Assembly (NCBI RefSeq): GCF_035969385.1
Contig: NZ_JAYKKJ010000004.1
Span: 248,001 to 312,000, forward strand
DNA length: 64,000 nucleotides
Direction of reading: 5' to 3'
Source: SELP01 sp035969385
GTDB lineage: Bacteria; Pseudomonadota; Alphaproteobacteria; Rhodobacterales; Rhodobacteraceae
The stretch's first letter is position 1. Each line of letters begins with the position of its first letter. Below the pieces are notes generated by a model. The model did no database searches, had not been told where the DNA came from, and saw only the letters and a program-made list of their open reading frames with translations. A program made the position numbers and the translations under genes. Positions 16,963 to 26,270 of the stretch are shown here, piece after piece.

Positions 16963-17751
16963 ATGACCGACACCCTGACCGAAGGCGCACCACCGCCAAG
17001 CCCCTTGCCTGCGACCCGCAAGGTCTGGCTGAAGGATATCCTTGACTGCCTGAAGGCCGGATGGCGCGATTTCCGAACCGCACCGCAGTTCGGGCTGTTC
17101 TTTTCGGCCGTCTATGTTCTGGGTGGGTTCGGGATGCTGTGGCTGTCGGCTGGCCACGTGACGTGGGTTCTGGCCACCTCGCTCGGCTTCCCACTGGCCG
17201 CGCCCTTTGCCGCCGTGGGTCTTTACGAGGTGTCGCGCAGACTAGAGGCGGGGTTGCCGCTGAGTTGGTCGGCAGTTCTGGGCGTGGTCTGGCAGGAACG
17301 CACGCGGCAAATCCCCTGGATGGGGGCGATCATCGTGATCTACTTCCTGTTCTGGACGTTCCTTGCCCACATGCTGTTCGCGGTCTTCATGGGGCTGTCT
17401 ACGATGACCAATATCTCGTCAAGCTATGAGGTGTTCCTGACGCCGAACGGGCTGACCATGATCGCGGTTGAACTCGGGGTCGGCGCGGTGCTGGCCTTCC
17501 TTCTGTTCGCCATGACTCTGACCAGCCTGCCGCTGCTCTTGGAAAAAGAGGTCGATTTCATCTCGGCCATGCTGCTTTCGATCCGGGTAGTATCCGAAAA
17601 CCTGCCGGTCATGCTGGTCTGGGCGGTCATCATCGCGGTTTTGTCTCTGGTCGCGCTGGTGCCGTGGTTTCTGGGGTTGATGATCGTTCTGCCGATCCTG
17701 GGACATGCCACATGGCACCTGTATCGTCGGGCGCTGGAACACCCGGAATAA
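16963..17751 (+). CDS. DUF2189-family integral membrane protein
   Basis: 262 aa from ATG 16963, with a strong GGAGGA site. After a soluble N-terminal 45 residues (KVWLKDILDCLKAGWRDF, typical of DUF2189) there are about six hydrophobic segments (roughly 48-64, 66-90, 112-140, 160-185, 205-225 and 228-245). The function of the family is unknown; members are often found near energy-metabolism genes. The stop codon is followed directly by a dispersed palindromic repeat (17744-17821). Confidence 0.85.
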   Translation: MTDTLTEGAPPPSPLPATRKVWLKDILDCLKAGWRDFRTAPQFGLFFSAVYVLGGFGMLWLSAGHVTWVLATSLGFPLAAPFAAVGLYEVSRRLEAGLPLSWSAVLGVVWQERTRQIPWMGAIIVIYFLFWTFLAHMLFAVFMGLSTMTNISSSYEVFLTPNGLTMIAVELGVGAVLAFLLFAMTLTSLPLLLEKEVDFISAMLLSIRVVSENLPVMLVWAVIIAVLSLVALVPWFLGLMIVLPILGHATWHLYRRALEHPE

Positions 17752-17821
17752 AGCGTCATGCGAAAAACCTGCATCACCTAACGCTGCCTGAAATCCAAGA
17801 TTTCAACGCGTTGGGTGATGC
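17744..17821. repeat. Dispersed 78-nt palindromic repeat, copy 1
   Basis: It begins at the last codons of the DUF2189 gene and runs downstream. The core TGAAATC/GATTTCA is a perfect 7-bp stem, and GCATCACC..AACGC pairs with GCGTT.GGTGATGC outside it, giving a long nested hairpin. The reverse complement aligns over its length with 46896-46973 (about three quarters identical across the first 58 bases), which also abuts a stop codon. The hairpin could terminate transcription. Confidence 0.7.
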
Positions 17822-17863
17822 GTGATGCTTTGGGTATTTCGTCAGACGCTTTGAAAACGAAAA

Positions 17864-17884
17864 CGGGCGCCCGATGGGCGCCCG
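17864..17884 (-). terminator. Rho-independent terminator of the M23/bactofilin operon
   Basis: CGGGCGCCC and GGGCGCCCG form a perfect 9-bp stem with a GAT loop. Read on the minus strand the stem is followed by TTTTCGTTTTC. It lies 25 bases after the bactofilin stop. Confidence 0.8.
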
Positions 17885-17908
17885 AAACATTTCGCGATCC
17901 TGATCGGA

Positions 17909-18403
17909 TCAGTCGGCCTTGTCGGCCGCCGCTGCTTTGGACTTGCCGCCGTTCACGTCCAGTGGGTTGTCCTGCCGCTGCACGGAACCTTCGAAATGTG
18001 CGCCGCTTTCGATCGCGATGGTCTTGTGGATGATGTCGCCTTCGACCCGCGCGGTCGAGGTCAGGCGCACCTTCAGCCCACGCACGCGGCCCACGATGCG
18101 GCCGTTGACGACGACGTCATCGGCCATCACCTCGCCCTTGACGGTGGCGGTTTCACCGACGGTCAGCAGGTGGGCGCGAATGTCGCCTTCGACCTGACCT
18201 TCGATCTGGATGTCGCCGGTGGTCTTCAGGTTGCCCTTGATCGTCAGGTCCGACGACAAGATCGACGGCGCCGGCTTCGACTTCGGCGCAGAGGATTTGA
18301 AGTCTGCCGGCGGGATCGTCGCGGAAGACGTCACCGGAGCGGCAGGGGTTTCGGTTTCGGATGCCTTCGGCCCCGGCTCGTTGATTTTGCTCTTAGAAAA
18401 CAT
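17909..18403 (-). CDS. Bactofilin (polymer-forming cytoskeletal protein)
   Basis: 164 aa. A disordered Pro/Ser/Lys-rich N-terminus (about 1-45) is followed by the right-handed beta-helix bactofilin core (about 50-140), seen as regular hydrophobic repeats such as ILSSDLTIKGNLKTTGDIQIEGQVEGDI and VVNGRIVGRVRGLKVRL. A Lys/Ala-rich tail ends the protein. Bactofilins assemble into filaments at the inner membrane and often position cell-wall enzymes. The start overlaps the end of the M23 peptidase gene by 11 bases, and this bactofilin/M23 pairing is a recurrent partnership in bacterial shape control. Confidence 0.92.
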   Translation of the reverse strand: MFSKSKINEPGPKASETETPAAPVTSSATIPPADFKSSAPKSKPAPSILSSDLTIKGNLKTTGDIQIEGQVEGDIRAHLLTVGETATVKGEVMADDVVVNGRIVGRVRGLKVRLTSTARVEGDIIHKTIAIESGAHFEGSVQRQDNPLDVNGGKSKAAAADKAD

Positions 18404-19730
18404 CTCGTCCAGCTCTTATATAGATCATGGGATTGACAGGTTCACCATCGACGCGAACTTCGTAATGTAGATGAGGCCCGGTCGAACGTCCGGAATTCCC
18501 CATATCACCGATCCGGTCCCCGCGCGAGACCCTTTGGCCTTCCTCGACCCGAATGGCGTTAAGATGCGCATAGCGGGTTTCGATGCCGAATTCGTGGCGG
18601 ATCTTGATCAGGCGGCCATAGCCCGACGACCACCCCGCATGGACCACCACGCCATCGGCTGTGGCATAGACGGGTGTGCCCACCGGACCGGCCATATCGG
18701 TGCCTGCATGCAGGCGGCCCCAACGCTGGCCGAAGCCAGAGGTAAAGCGATAGTTGGACCGCACCGGGATATCGAAAGGAAGCTGTTCGGCGGCAATCCG
18801 GTAGAGGTTGATCCGGTCCATCGCCCCAAGGATCTGATTGGCGCGCAGCGTATCGGCATCCGGTTCTTCGCCCCGGGTCGAGAACTGGATCGGCATCAAC
18901 GGGCCACCCTGACCCGAATAGCCGCGACGGACCTGGTCGATCAGCCGCTCCGGGTCCATCCCGGCGGCACGGAACATGTTGTCCAGCGGTTCGACCGAGA
19001 CCAGCATCGCCTCTTCCAGCTGCCGGAAAATCTCGTCGTTGCGGTCCTGAAGCAGGCGCAATTCAAGCTGCATGTCGGCGGCGGTTTGCAGGGCTTCCTG
19101 CGCGTCGGCTTCGATCTGGTCGCGTTCGGCGGCGGTTTTGGACAGCGCGTCGGCAAGGATATCGACGGTCGAGGTCAGTTCGCTGTCGCCCACGACGCCG
19201 GGCACCGCACCTTCGCCGCTTTCGATTGCCAGCGTGATTTCTTCCAGCTCGGATTCAAGCGCCTGCCGGTCCTGCATCGTGCGCCGCAGGGTCGCCTGAA
19301 TCACCTCGATCCCGGTCTCCAACTCGCGCCGCCGGTCTTCCGAGGCCAGAAGTTCCGACTGCATCGCCGAAATCTGTTCAAGGGCCGAACTGAACCGGGC
19401 CTGTGCGGCGGCCGCTTCTTCGGCGCGCATGTCGCGTTCCTCGCTCAGCGCGTTCAGCCGGTCCTCATACACCATCTGATCGCGTTGCGCCTGCGCCCGG
19501 AAATTCCCCGCGCCAATCGAATCCATCAAAAGGATCGCTGTGGCGATGATGGTCCAGGCGACCAGCAGGGTGCCCCCGGTCCAGATCACAAGCTGGGTTT
19601 CAGGCTTCAGCCGAATGAACCGGGTTTCGGAGTCAGACCGCAAGAACAGGCGCTTTTCAGGGAACCGGCGTTCCAGCGCGTCATGAATTTTCTTGATCAG
19701 TCGTGACTTCAACTGTCTGGTCCCGTCCAT
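18393..19730 (-). CDS. M23-family murein endopeptidase with coiled coil
   Basis: 445 aa. The short cytosolic N-terminus holds several basic residues, and one transmembrane helix lies about 50-72 (LVIWTGGTLLVAWTIIATAILLM). A long periplasmic coiled coil (about 80-245, Glu/Ala/Arg-rich heptads) precedes the LytM/M23 domain (about 310-440) with the zinc ligands HAGTDMAGP and the closing GPHLHYEV. It hydrolyses peptide cross-links in peptidoglycan. It is the first gene of a two-gene operon with bactofilin, which it overlaps by 11 bases; the bactofilin filament probably localises it. Confidence 0.92.
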   Translation of the reverse strand: MDGTRQLKSRLIKKIHDALERRFPEKRLFLRSDSETRFIRLKPETQLVIWTGGTLLVAWTIIATAILLMDSIGAGNFRAQAQRDQMVYEDRLNALSEERDMRAEEAAAAQARFSSALEQISAMQSELLASEDRRRELETGIEVIQATLRRTMQDRQALESELEEITLAIESGEGAVPGVVGDSELTSTVDILADALSKTAAERDQIEADAQEALQTAADMQLELRLLQDRNDEIFRQLEEAMLVSVEPLDNMFRAAGMDPERLIDQVRRGYSGQGGPLMPIQFSTRGEEPDADTLRANQILGAMDRINLYRIAAEQLPFDIPVRSNYRFTSGFGQRWGRLHAGTDMAGPVGTPVYATADGVVVHAGWSSGYGRLIKIRHEFGIETRYAHLNAIRVEEGQRVSRGDRIGDMGNSGRSTGPHLHYEVRVDGEPVNPMIYIRAGRDVF

Positions 19731-19873
19731 CCCCGTAGCGACGCGCCGACCATCCCGCCGGGCCCGTCCGGAAGGGTGTTAGCCTCCACCATGCCGCCCT
19801 GCAAGAATTTTGAGCAAATTTGCACAGATACGCGGTGTCGCACCGGGGCTTGGGCGAATTTATGCCGAACCTC

Positions 19874-20707
19874 TTATGGGTTTTCCGTCCGCGGCGGTGT
19901 TTCCTCGGACAGTGGCCAGTAGAAATCAGGCGGCAGCCCGGCCTCGGCCCGCTTTTCTTCGTTGAACGGTGGCTTGAGCGTCGAGTGGAAATAGGTGCGG
20001 ACCAGATCATGGAACGCCACCTTGGGGTCAAGGTCGTGACGGCCGCACAGGAAGTGGAACCACTTCGACCCATAGGCGACGTGGTGCACCTCTTCGGCAT
20101 AGATGATTTCAAGCGCCTCGACCGCCGCCGCGTCACCCGCCTTGCGGAATATGTCGATCATGCCGGGGGTGACATCAAGGCCCCGGGCCTCGAGCACCAT
20201 GGGGACGACGGCCAGACGGCCCATGAGGTCGGTTGCCGTGTCCTCGGCCGCACGCCACATACCCGCATGGGCGGGCAAGGCGCCATAGTGGCTGTCCAAC
20301 CGGTCAAGACAATCGCAGATCAGGTTGAAATGTTTGGATTCCTCGTCCGCAGCCTTGACCCAATCATCATAGAACCCAATCGGCAGGGGCGTCTGCGAAA
20401 ACCGCGCGATGATGTCCCAATGCAGGTCCACCGCGTTCAGTTCGATATGGGCGACGGCGTGCAACAGGGCGATCCGGCCCTGCGGGCTGCCGGGGCGGCG
20501 TCTGGGCACATCGCGGGGCGGCAGCAATTCTGGCCGGTCGGGACGGGCCGGTTGGTCGGGCGGGGTCGCCGTGCCCACCGGAATCGGGGTGCCCGCATCG
20601 CGCGCCGCAAACCAGCGGTCGGCATGGCGGCGCGACAGGGCGGTCTTTTCGCGGCCATCGGCGGTGCGCAGCACCTCTTCGGCCATCTGGGCAAGGGTCT
20701 GGGTCAT
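19874..20707 (-). CDS. DUF455 ferritin-like protein
   Basis: 277 aa from ATG 20707. The family has a ferritin-like four-helix bundle. Candidate di-metal ligands are AVAHIELNAVDLHWD (Glu and His, about residue 89), DEESKHFNLICDCLD (about 121) and YAEEVHHVAYGSKWFHFL (about 205). It is predicted to be cytosolic; some relatives are linked to tRNA or hydroxylation chemistry, but no reaction is established. The C-terminus ends with a Pro-rich tail. The gene stands alone upstream of the M23 operon. Confidence 0.85.
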   Translation of the reverse strand: MTQTLAQMAEEVLRTADGREKTALSRRHADRWFAARDAGTPIPVGTATPPDQPARPDRPELLPPRDVPRRRPGSPQGRIALLHAVAHIELNAVDLHWDIIARFSQTPLPIGFYDDWVKAADEESKHFNLICDCLDRLDSHYGALPAHAGMWRAAEDTATDLMGRLAVVPMVLEARGLDVTPGMIDIFRKAGDAAAVEALEIIYAEEVHHVAYGSKWFHFLCGRHDLDPKVAFHDLVRTYFHSTLKPPFNEEKRAEAGLPPDFYWPLSEETPPRTENP

Positions 20708-21206
20708 GACCCGCCTTCTGCCCAGTCGGGGGGCGGCGGGTCAAGGCCCACCTTATGGGCATTGCCTCGTTCCGACATAGGCCAGCAGAACCGTGGCCCC
20801 GTAAGGTGGGTTTCAACCCACCCTGCAAGACGGCGAAAGGGCCAGTATCCGATAAAGGTCACAACCCCTTCATCGGGTTCGGCCTCAACTGCAGATCGAC
20901 TGCGGATGGCAGGTTTGCGGGACCTAACGGTCATTCCCAGGCCCGGGCCGAATAGCACCGCAGGTGCCGGCCCATCGCCAGACCGCCCACGGGGCTGGCG
21001 ATTTGGCGGGACTGTGTGCATCGCCCCTATGGAGCGCGGATGTGGCCAAGATAAAGCGCACAGCAAAGCCGTTGATCGCCATCCCGCGGTCTGCCGATGG
21101 GCCACCAGCCAAACGACGGACTTGGGCTCAATGCAGCCATCTGACTGTTTCGCCCAGACCTGCTGTGCGCATGTCGGATCGGGCTCGGTGTGTGGAGCGG
21201 TGCTCG
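20708..21206. other. Long intergenic region without a convincing gene
   Basis: About 500 bases. Open frames here lack ribosome binding sites and familiar residues, and the longest runs antisense into bcp. A clear hairpin, GGTGGGTT-TCA-ACCCACC, sits at about 20804-20822. This palindrome type recurs between genes in this bacterial family, as far as I recall. The rest has lower and uneven GC and may be decayed sequence. Confidence 0.45.
20804..20822. repeat. Short intergenic palindrome GGTGGGTT-TCA-ACCCACC
   Basis: A near-perfect hairpin without a U-tract on either side, inside the gene-free region between the DUF455 and bcp genes. It could be a REP-like element; only one copy is in this window. 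Confidence 0.5.
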
Positions 21207-21674
21207 CTATAGCGCTTGCACCGCCTCCAGCACCTCCTCGGCGTGGCCGGGGACTTTGACCTTGGGCCAGACCCGGACGATTTGCCCATCCGCGCCGATC
21301 AAAAAGGTGGCCCGCTGGATGCCCATATAGGTCTTGCCGTACATGTTCTTTTCGACCCATGTGCCATAGCGTTCGCAGGTGTCGCTGTCCTCGTCCGAGG
21401 CAAGGATCACCGACAGCCCGTGTTTGTCGCGGAACTTGTCGTGTTTCTTGACGCTGTCCTTGGAGACCCCGATCACCACCGCGCCTGCGGCCTCGAACGC
21501 GGAGGCGTGATCGGTGAAGGCAATCGCCTCTTTCGTGCAGCCGGGGGTGTCGTCCTTGGGGTAGAAATACAGCACAACCGGTTTGCCCTTGAGGTCCGAT
21601 AGCGCGACGGTGCCGCCACCGTCGCGGGGCAGGGTGAAATCGGGGGCGGCAGCGCCAACGGCGGGCATCGTCAT
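21207..21674 (-). CDS. bcp: Thioredoxin-dependent thiol peroxidase (bacterioferritin comigratory protein)
   Basis: 155 aa from ATG 21674, with GAAGGA 6 bases upstream. It reduces peroxides in the cytosol with electrons from thioredoxin. The peroxidatic cysteine is in PKDDTPGCTKEA (about residue 47), with the Pro and Thr of the PxxxTxxC signature before it. The resolving Cys position five residues later is not a Cys here (CTKEAI), so it resembles the 1-Cys form, or another Cys (DTCERYG, about 99) serves. Its 5' region carries a hairpin GCCCGAC/GTCGGGC (21694-21712). Confidence 0.93.
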   Translation of the reverse strand: MTMPAVGAAAPDFTLPRDGGGTVALSDLKGKPVVLYFYPKDDTPGCTKEAIAFTDHASAFEAAGAVVIGVSKDSVKKHDKFRDKHGLSVILASDEDSDTCERYGTWVEKNMYGKTYMGIQRATFLIGADGQIVRVWPKVKVPGHAEEVLEAVQAL

Positions 21675-21790
21675 GGCAGGTTCCTTCGCATTTGCCCGAC
21701 CCGTAGTCGGGCGGGGCTGTTTTCGGTCCCGTTTTGTTTTAGAGCGGAGAAAGAAAAGATAAAGGGCGCAACGCGCGCCGTCGGAGCGCA

Positions 21791-24700
21791 ATGTCGATGA
21801 GCGAAGACCCAGAGGTGGAGAAGACGACGGAGGGGCCGGTCCGGCCCGCCCCCCGTCCGCCCCATCACGGGCCATGGTTCTACATTCGCGCGGGCATCCT
21901 GGTCGCAATTCTGGCGCCGGTTCTGTTCGCGATTGTCGCCCTTTTCCTGATCATCGGGCGCGAGGTGGACGCGCCCAGCTGGGTCGTGTCGCGAATCGAG
22001 GCCGAGGCCAGCGCGGTTCTGGGCGGCGGCAGCGTGGACTTCGACCGGATGACCGTGACTGTCGGGCGCGATCTGCATCCGACCGTGGTCCTGGAGCAGG
22101 TCAGCCTGCGGGATGCGGAGGGCGCGCCGCTGGCGCGGGTGCCCCGGATCGAAACCCTTGTGTCGCCGCGCGGCCTGATCCTGCGGCAGGAAGTTCTGGT
22201 TCAGGAAGTGCGGGTCAGCGGCGCCGAGATCTCGCTGCGCCGCGCCGCTGACGGGTCTGTGGCCCTGTCCTTTGGTCCCGGCGCTGGCCCATTGCGTGAA
22301 GCACCCGGCCTTCTTGCCCTGATGGACGAGGTGGACCGTGCCCTGGAAGGTCCGACACTGGAGGCGCTGGAACAGGTCACGGCCGATGGTGTCATCGTGA
22401 ACTTTGCCGATGCGCGGGCGGGGCGCAGCTGGACGCTGGACGGGGGGCAGATCGACCTTGACCTTCGGGGCGGGGAAAACGCCCTGCGGGCGGACCTGTC
22501 GCTCTTGTCGGGGCGGTCGTTCGCGACGGGCATCACCATCAGCTATGCCAGCCCGCGGGGCAGCCGTGCCGCCCGGATGGGCCTGTCGATCACCGATGGC
22601 GCGGCGGCGGATCTGGGCAGCCAGGTGCCTGCGTTGGGGTGGCTTGGGGCGCTGGACGCGCCATTGACGGGCAACCTGAGGGCGGAACTTGACAGCGCGG
22701 GCGCGCTTGGCCCGGTCAGCGCCACGCTGGAAATTGGCCCCGGTGCGGTGCAACCCACAGCCGCGACCCGGCCAATCCCGTTTGAGACGGCAAAGGCCTA
22801 TCTGACCTTCGATCCAGCGGAGGCCGAGGTTCGGTTCGACCGGCTGGAAGTGCAGTCCGACTGGGGAGGGTTCGCGGCCGAAGGTGTCAGCTATCTCCGG
22901 GACTTGCAGGATGGGCTGCCCGGTGCGCTGATCGCACAGTTCGACCTTGGGGATGTCTGGCTCAACCCCGACGGGGTCTACCCCGAGGCCCGGCAGATCG
23001 ACCGCGCGGCGCTGGACTTCCGGCTTCGGCTGGATCCGTTCCTAATCGAGGTCGGGCAGTTCCTGATCGCGGCGGAAGGGCAGGAAATCGTCGGCGCCGG
23101 GCGCGTTCGGGCAACTGACGAAGGCTGGCACGTGGCCGCCGACCTGCGGGCGGATGTGCTGCGGCCCGAGGCGGTCATGTCGTTCTGGCCGGAGGTGGTC
23201 AAACCGCGGGCCCGCACATGGTTTGCCGAAAACCTGATCGCGGCCACGATAAGCGATCTGTCGCTTGGGTTCCGGTTCACCCCGAACGAGGCCGCCCGCA
23301 TGGCAGGAAGCGCGAATTTCGCGGATACAACTTTGCGCTACATGAAAACCCTGCCAGTTCTGGAAGCGGGCGCTGGATTTCTGACGATCGATGGCAGCCG
23401 ATTTGTCGCCTCGGTGGAAGAGGGGTACGTCATGGCCCCGCAAGGCGGGACAATCGACCTTGCCGGATCGGTCTTTTCCATCGCGGACATCACCCGGCCC
23501 GGCGCACAGTCCGAGGTGGATCTGACGCTGGACAGCACGATTACCGCCGCCTTGTCGATCCTTGATCTGCCGCCCTTCGAATTCCTGACAAAGGCCGGAC
23601 TGCCGGTCGACCTTGCCGATGGCCGGTTTTCCGGGGGCGGGACTATATCTCTGCCGCTGCGGCCCGGGATCAAGCCGGGTGACGTCGCGTTCAACTTGTC
23701 CGGTGATCTGCGCGACGTCCGCACGGACAGGTTGGTTCCCGGCAGGACGCTGGCTGCAAGCAGGCTAGGCGTGACGGCGGACGATGCAATGCTGTCGATC
23801 GGAGGAGCACTCCGCGTTGGGCAGGCCCAGTTGGTTGGGGACTGGACGCGGGCCTTTAACCCGGACAACGGCGGGCTAAGCCGGGTGTCGGCGTCAGTAA
23901 CACTCGACCCTGCTTTTCTGTCCGAATTCAACATTGGATTGCCCGATGGAAGCGTTGGCGGTTCGGGGACCGGGATGCTTGACCTGGAATTGCGCCCGAA
24001 TGCAGCACCAGAGTTTGTCTTGCGGTCGGACCTTGTCGGGCTTCGTCTTGGACTGCCGGCAATCGGATGGTCCAAACCCGATAGCGAACCAGGCGTACTG
24101 GAGGTGACAGGCACGCTGGGACCGGTGCCCAGTATTGACCGGCTGACCCTTGATGCGGGGGGGCTGCGGGCGACAGGCGACGTTGCCTTGCGTGACGGTG
24201 GCGGGCTGGACGTCGCGCGGTTTGACCGGGTCATTGCAGGCGGCTGGCTGGACGGGCCAGTTGTCCTGCGTGGGCGTGGGCCCGGCGCGCCGGTCGGGGT
24301 CGAAATATCGGGCGGTACTTTTGATCTGCGGCGCGCGCAGTTCGGCGACAGCGCGGGGCAGGGCGGGCCGATGGCGATCCAACTGGACCGGTTGCAAATC
24401 TCCGATGGCATCGCCCTGACGGGATTTGCCGGAGAGTTCGACAGCGGCGGCGGGTTTTCGGGGCAGTTCACCGCGCGTCTGAATGGCGGGACGCCGCTGC
24501 GTGGGTCAATCGTTCCTTATCAGGGCCGGTCGGCCGTGCGCATTCTCAGCGACGATGCGGGCGGTGTGTTCCGGTCGGCGGGGCTGCTGGAGAATGCGCA
24601 GGACGGGGCCTTTGAAATGGTCCTTCTGCCCACCGGGGCCGAGGGCACCTATGACGGAACAATGGCCGCCACGGACCTTCGGGTGCGCGATGCCCCGGCG

Positions 24701-25102
24701 CTGGCCGCGCTTCTGGATGCGATCAGCGTTGTGGGGCTCTTGGGGCAATTGGACGGGCAGGGGCTGTCGTTCACCAATGTTGATGCAAGTTTCCGGATTA
24801 CCCCTGACCGGATCACCGTCACTGAAGGTTCTGCTGTCGGGCCCGGCCTTGGCATCTCGATGGATGGGATCTACATGCTGGGCACGAAGCGGATGGAATT
24901 TCAGGGGGTCATTTCGCCCATCTATCTTCTGAACGGAATCGGATCTGTACTGACCCGGCCGGGAGAGGGGCTTTTCGGGTTCACCTATCGGCTGGATGGG
25001 GTGGTCGGGAACCTGCGGGTGTCGGTCGATCCGTTGTCGGCCCTGACCCCCGGCATGTTCCGGGAAATATTCCGCCGTCCGCCACCTGACGCGAACCAAT
25101 AG
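21791..25102 (+). CDS. Large AsmA-like / DUF3971 (YhdP-type) envelope protein
   Basis: 1103 aa. A cytosolic N-terminus of about 32 residues is followed by one transmembrane helix (about 33-58, FYIRAGILVAILAPVLF) and a very long periplasmic part of repeating beta strands, with DUF3971 in the first half and an AsmA-like C-terminal region (about 850-1080, ending GLFGFTYRLDGVVGNLRVSVDPLSALTPGMFREIF). YhdP, TamB and AsmA relatives form hydrophobic grooves that move phospholipid between the inner and outer membranes. The starts at 21791 and 21797 are equally possible. queA follows 10 bases after its stop. Confidence 0.88.
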   Translation: MSMSEDPEVEKTTEGPVRPAPRPPHHGPWFYIRAGILVAILAPVLFAIVALFLIIGREVDAPSWVVSRIEAEASAVLGGGSVDFDRMTVTVGRDLHPTVVLEQVSLRDAEGAPLARVPRIETLVSPRGLILRQEVLVQEVRVSGAEISLRRAADGSVALSFGPGAGPLREAPGLLALMDEVDRALEGPTLEALEQVTADGVIVNFADARAGRSWTLDGGQIDLDLRGGENALRADLSLLSGRSFATGITISYASPRGSRAARMGLSITDGAAADLGSQVPALGWLGALDAPLTGNLRAELDSAGALGPVSATLEIGPGAVQPTAATRPIPFETAKAYLTFDPAEAEVRFDRLEVQSDWGGFAAEGVSYLRDLQDGLPGALIAQFDLGDVWLNPDGVYPEARQIDRAALDFRLRLDPFLIEVGQFLIAAEGQEIVGAGRVRATDEGWHVAADLRADVLRPEAVMSFWPEVVKPRARTWFAENLIAATISDLSLGFRFTPNEAARMAGSANFADTTLRYMKTLPVLEAGAGFLTIDGSRFVASVEEGYVMAPQGGTIDLAGSVFSIADITRPGAQSEVDLTLDSTITAALSILDLPPFEFLTKAGLPVDLADGRFSGGGTISLPLRPGIKPGDVAFNLSGDLRDVRTDRLVPGRTLAASRLGVTADDAMLSIGGALRVGQAQLVGDWTRAFNPDNGGLSRVSASVTLDPAFLSEFNIGLPDGSVGGSGTGMLDLELRPNAAPEFVLRSDLVGLRLGLPAIGWSKPDSEPGVLEVTGTLGPVPSIDRLTLDAGGLRATGDVALRDGGGLDVARFDRVIAGGWLDGPVVLRGRGPGAPVGVEISGGTFDLRRAQFGDSAGQGGPMAIQLDRLQISDGIALTGFAGEFDSGGGFSGQFTARLNGGTPLRGSIVPYQGRSAVRILSDDAGGVFRSAGLLENAQDGAFEMVLLPTGAEGTYDGTMAATDLRVRDAPALAALLDAISVVGLLGQLDGQGLSFTNVDASFRITPDRITVTEGSAVGPGLGISMDGIYMLGTKRMEFQGVISPIYLLNGIGSVLTRPGEGLFGFTYRLDGVVGNLRVSVDPLSALTPGMFREIFRRPPPDANQ

Positions 25103-25112
25103 GACCAACGCC

Positions 25113-26168
25113 GTGAAGCTGAGCGATTTTGACTTTGACCTGCCCGAGACCCTGATCGCGACCCGGCCCGCGCGGCCCCGGTCGTCGGCCCGGCTGCTGC
25201 TGGCCGCTGGTGACGGGATCGAAGACCGGCATGTGTTCGACCTGCCCGATATCCTGCGGCCCGGCGACCGGTTGGTGCTGAACGATACCAAGGTGATCCC
25301 AGCCCGTCTGTCCGGGGTCCGGCGGCGTAGCGGCCCCGAAGGTGAAACCGAGGCCCGGATCGAGGCGACACTGCTTGAGCCCCGCGCCGATGGCACATGG
25401 GGCGCGCTGCTCAAGCCCCTGAAAAAGGTCCGTGACGGGGAGGTGATCGTGTTTTCTCCGGACCTGTCCGCAACCGCAGAAGGCCGGGCCGAGGGGCAGG
25501 GGCATCTGCGGTTCAACCTGACCGGCGAGGATTTCGATGCGGCCCTGGCCGAGGCAGGGGCAATGCCATTGCCGCCCTATATCGCGGCGTTGCGGGCGCC
25601 CGATGAACAGGACAAGCAGGATTACCAGACTGTCTGGGCAAGGAACTCCGGAGCGGTGGCCGCGCCTACCGCGTCGCTGCATTTCGATGAACCGCTGATG
25701 GCGGCGCTGGCCGCGCGAGGGGTGGATGTGACCCATGTTACCCTGCATGTGGGGGCAGGGACCTTTCTGCCGGTCAAGGTCGATGACATCCGCGACCACA
25801 AGATGCACGCCGAATGGGGCGAGGTGACCGAGGCCGCAGTGGCCGAGATTGCCGCGACCAAGGCGGCGGGCGGCCGGGTGATCCCGGTGGGCACCACGGC
25901 GCTGCGCCTGATCGAAAGTGCGGCGGTGGGCGGCACGCTGACCCCGTGGCGGGGCGAGACGGATATTTTCATCACGCCGGGGTTCACCTTCAACGTGGCG
26001 GACGGGTTGATGACCAACTTCCACCTGCCCAAATCGACCCTGATGATGCTTGTGTCCGCCTTCATGGGGGTGGACCGGATTCGCCGGATCTACGACCATG
26101 CCGTGGCCGCGAAATACCGGTTCTTCAGCTATGGGGATGCCTCGCTACTTTTGCCGGGCGGGCAATAG
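25113..26168 (+). CDS. queA: S-adenosylmethionine:tRNA ribosyltransferase-isomerase
   Basis: 351 aa from a GTG at 25113 (VKLSDFDFDLPETLIATRPARPR is the standard start of the family; the first 10 nt lie right after the previous stop). It transfers and isomerises the ribosyl group of SAM to 7-aminomethyl-deazaguanine in tRNA, giving epoxyqueuosine. Diagnostic stretches are LNDTKVIPARLSG near residue 50, PPYIAALRAPDEQDKQDYQTVWA near 150, and THVTLHVGAGTFLPV near 210. The enzyme is cytosolic. The gene is probably co-transcribed with the AsmA-like gene. Confidence 0.96.
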   Translation: MKLSDFDFDLPETLIATRPARPRSSARLLLAAGDGIEDRHVFDLPDILRPGDRLVLNDTKVIPARLSGVRRRSGPEGETEARIEATLLEPRADGTWGALLKPLKKVRDGEVIVFSPDLSATAEGRAEGQGHLRFNLTGEDFDAALAEAGAMPLPPYIAALRAPDEQDKQDYQTVWARNSGAVAAPTASLHFDEPLMAALAARGVDVTHVTLHVGAGTFLPVKVDDIRDHKMHAEWGEVTEAAVAEIAATKAAGGRVIPVGTTALRLIESAAVGGTLTPWRGETDIFITPGFTFNVADGLMTNFHLPKSTLMMLVSAFMGVDRIRRIYDHAVAAKYRFFSYGDASLLLPGGQ

Positions 26169-26230
26169 GGTCGATTTGCGCTCAGCAAATACCTGCCATG
26201 CCACCAGCCCCCTTTAGCTGGATGCGAAAA

Positions 26231-26248
26231 TAGTTTAACGTCAAACTA
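26231..26248. promoter_or_regulatory. Palindrome TAGTTT-N6-AAACTA upstream of lpdA
   Basis: An 18-base symmetrical site with 6-base arms and an ACGT centre, ending 10 bases before the lpdA ribosome binding site. Its position and symmetry suit a dimeric repressor; which one is unknown. Confidence 0.4.
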
Positions 26249-26270
26249 ATTTCAGATGGAGGAGGCTCTG

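Noticed and set aside
20704..21360. 218-codon minus-strand frame between the DUF455 and bcp genes
   Set aside because: It overlaps the bcp coding region in another frame, has no ribosome site and looks like low-complexity translation.
26256..26270. ATG at 26256 as lpdA start
   Set aside because: It lies within the ribosome binding site of the better start at 26271.
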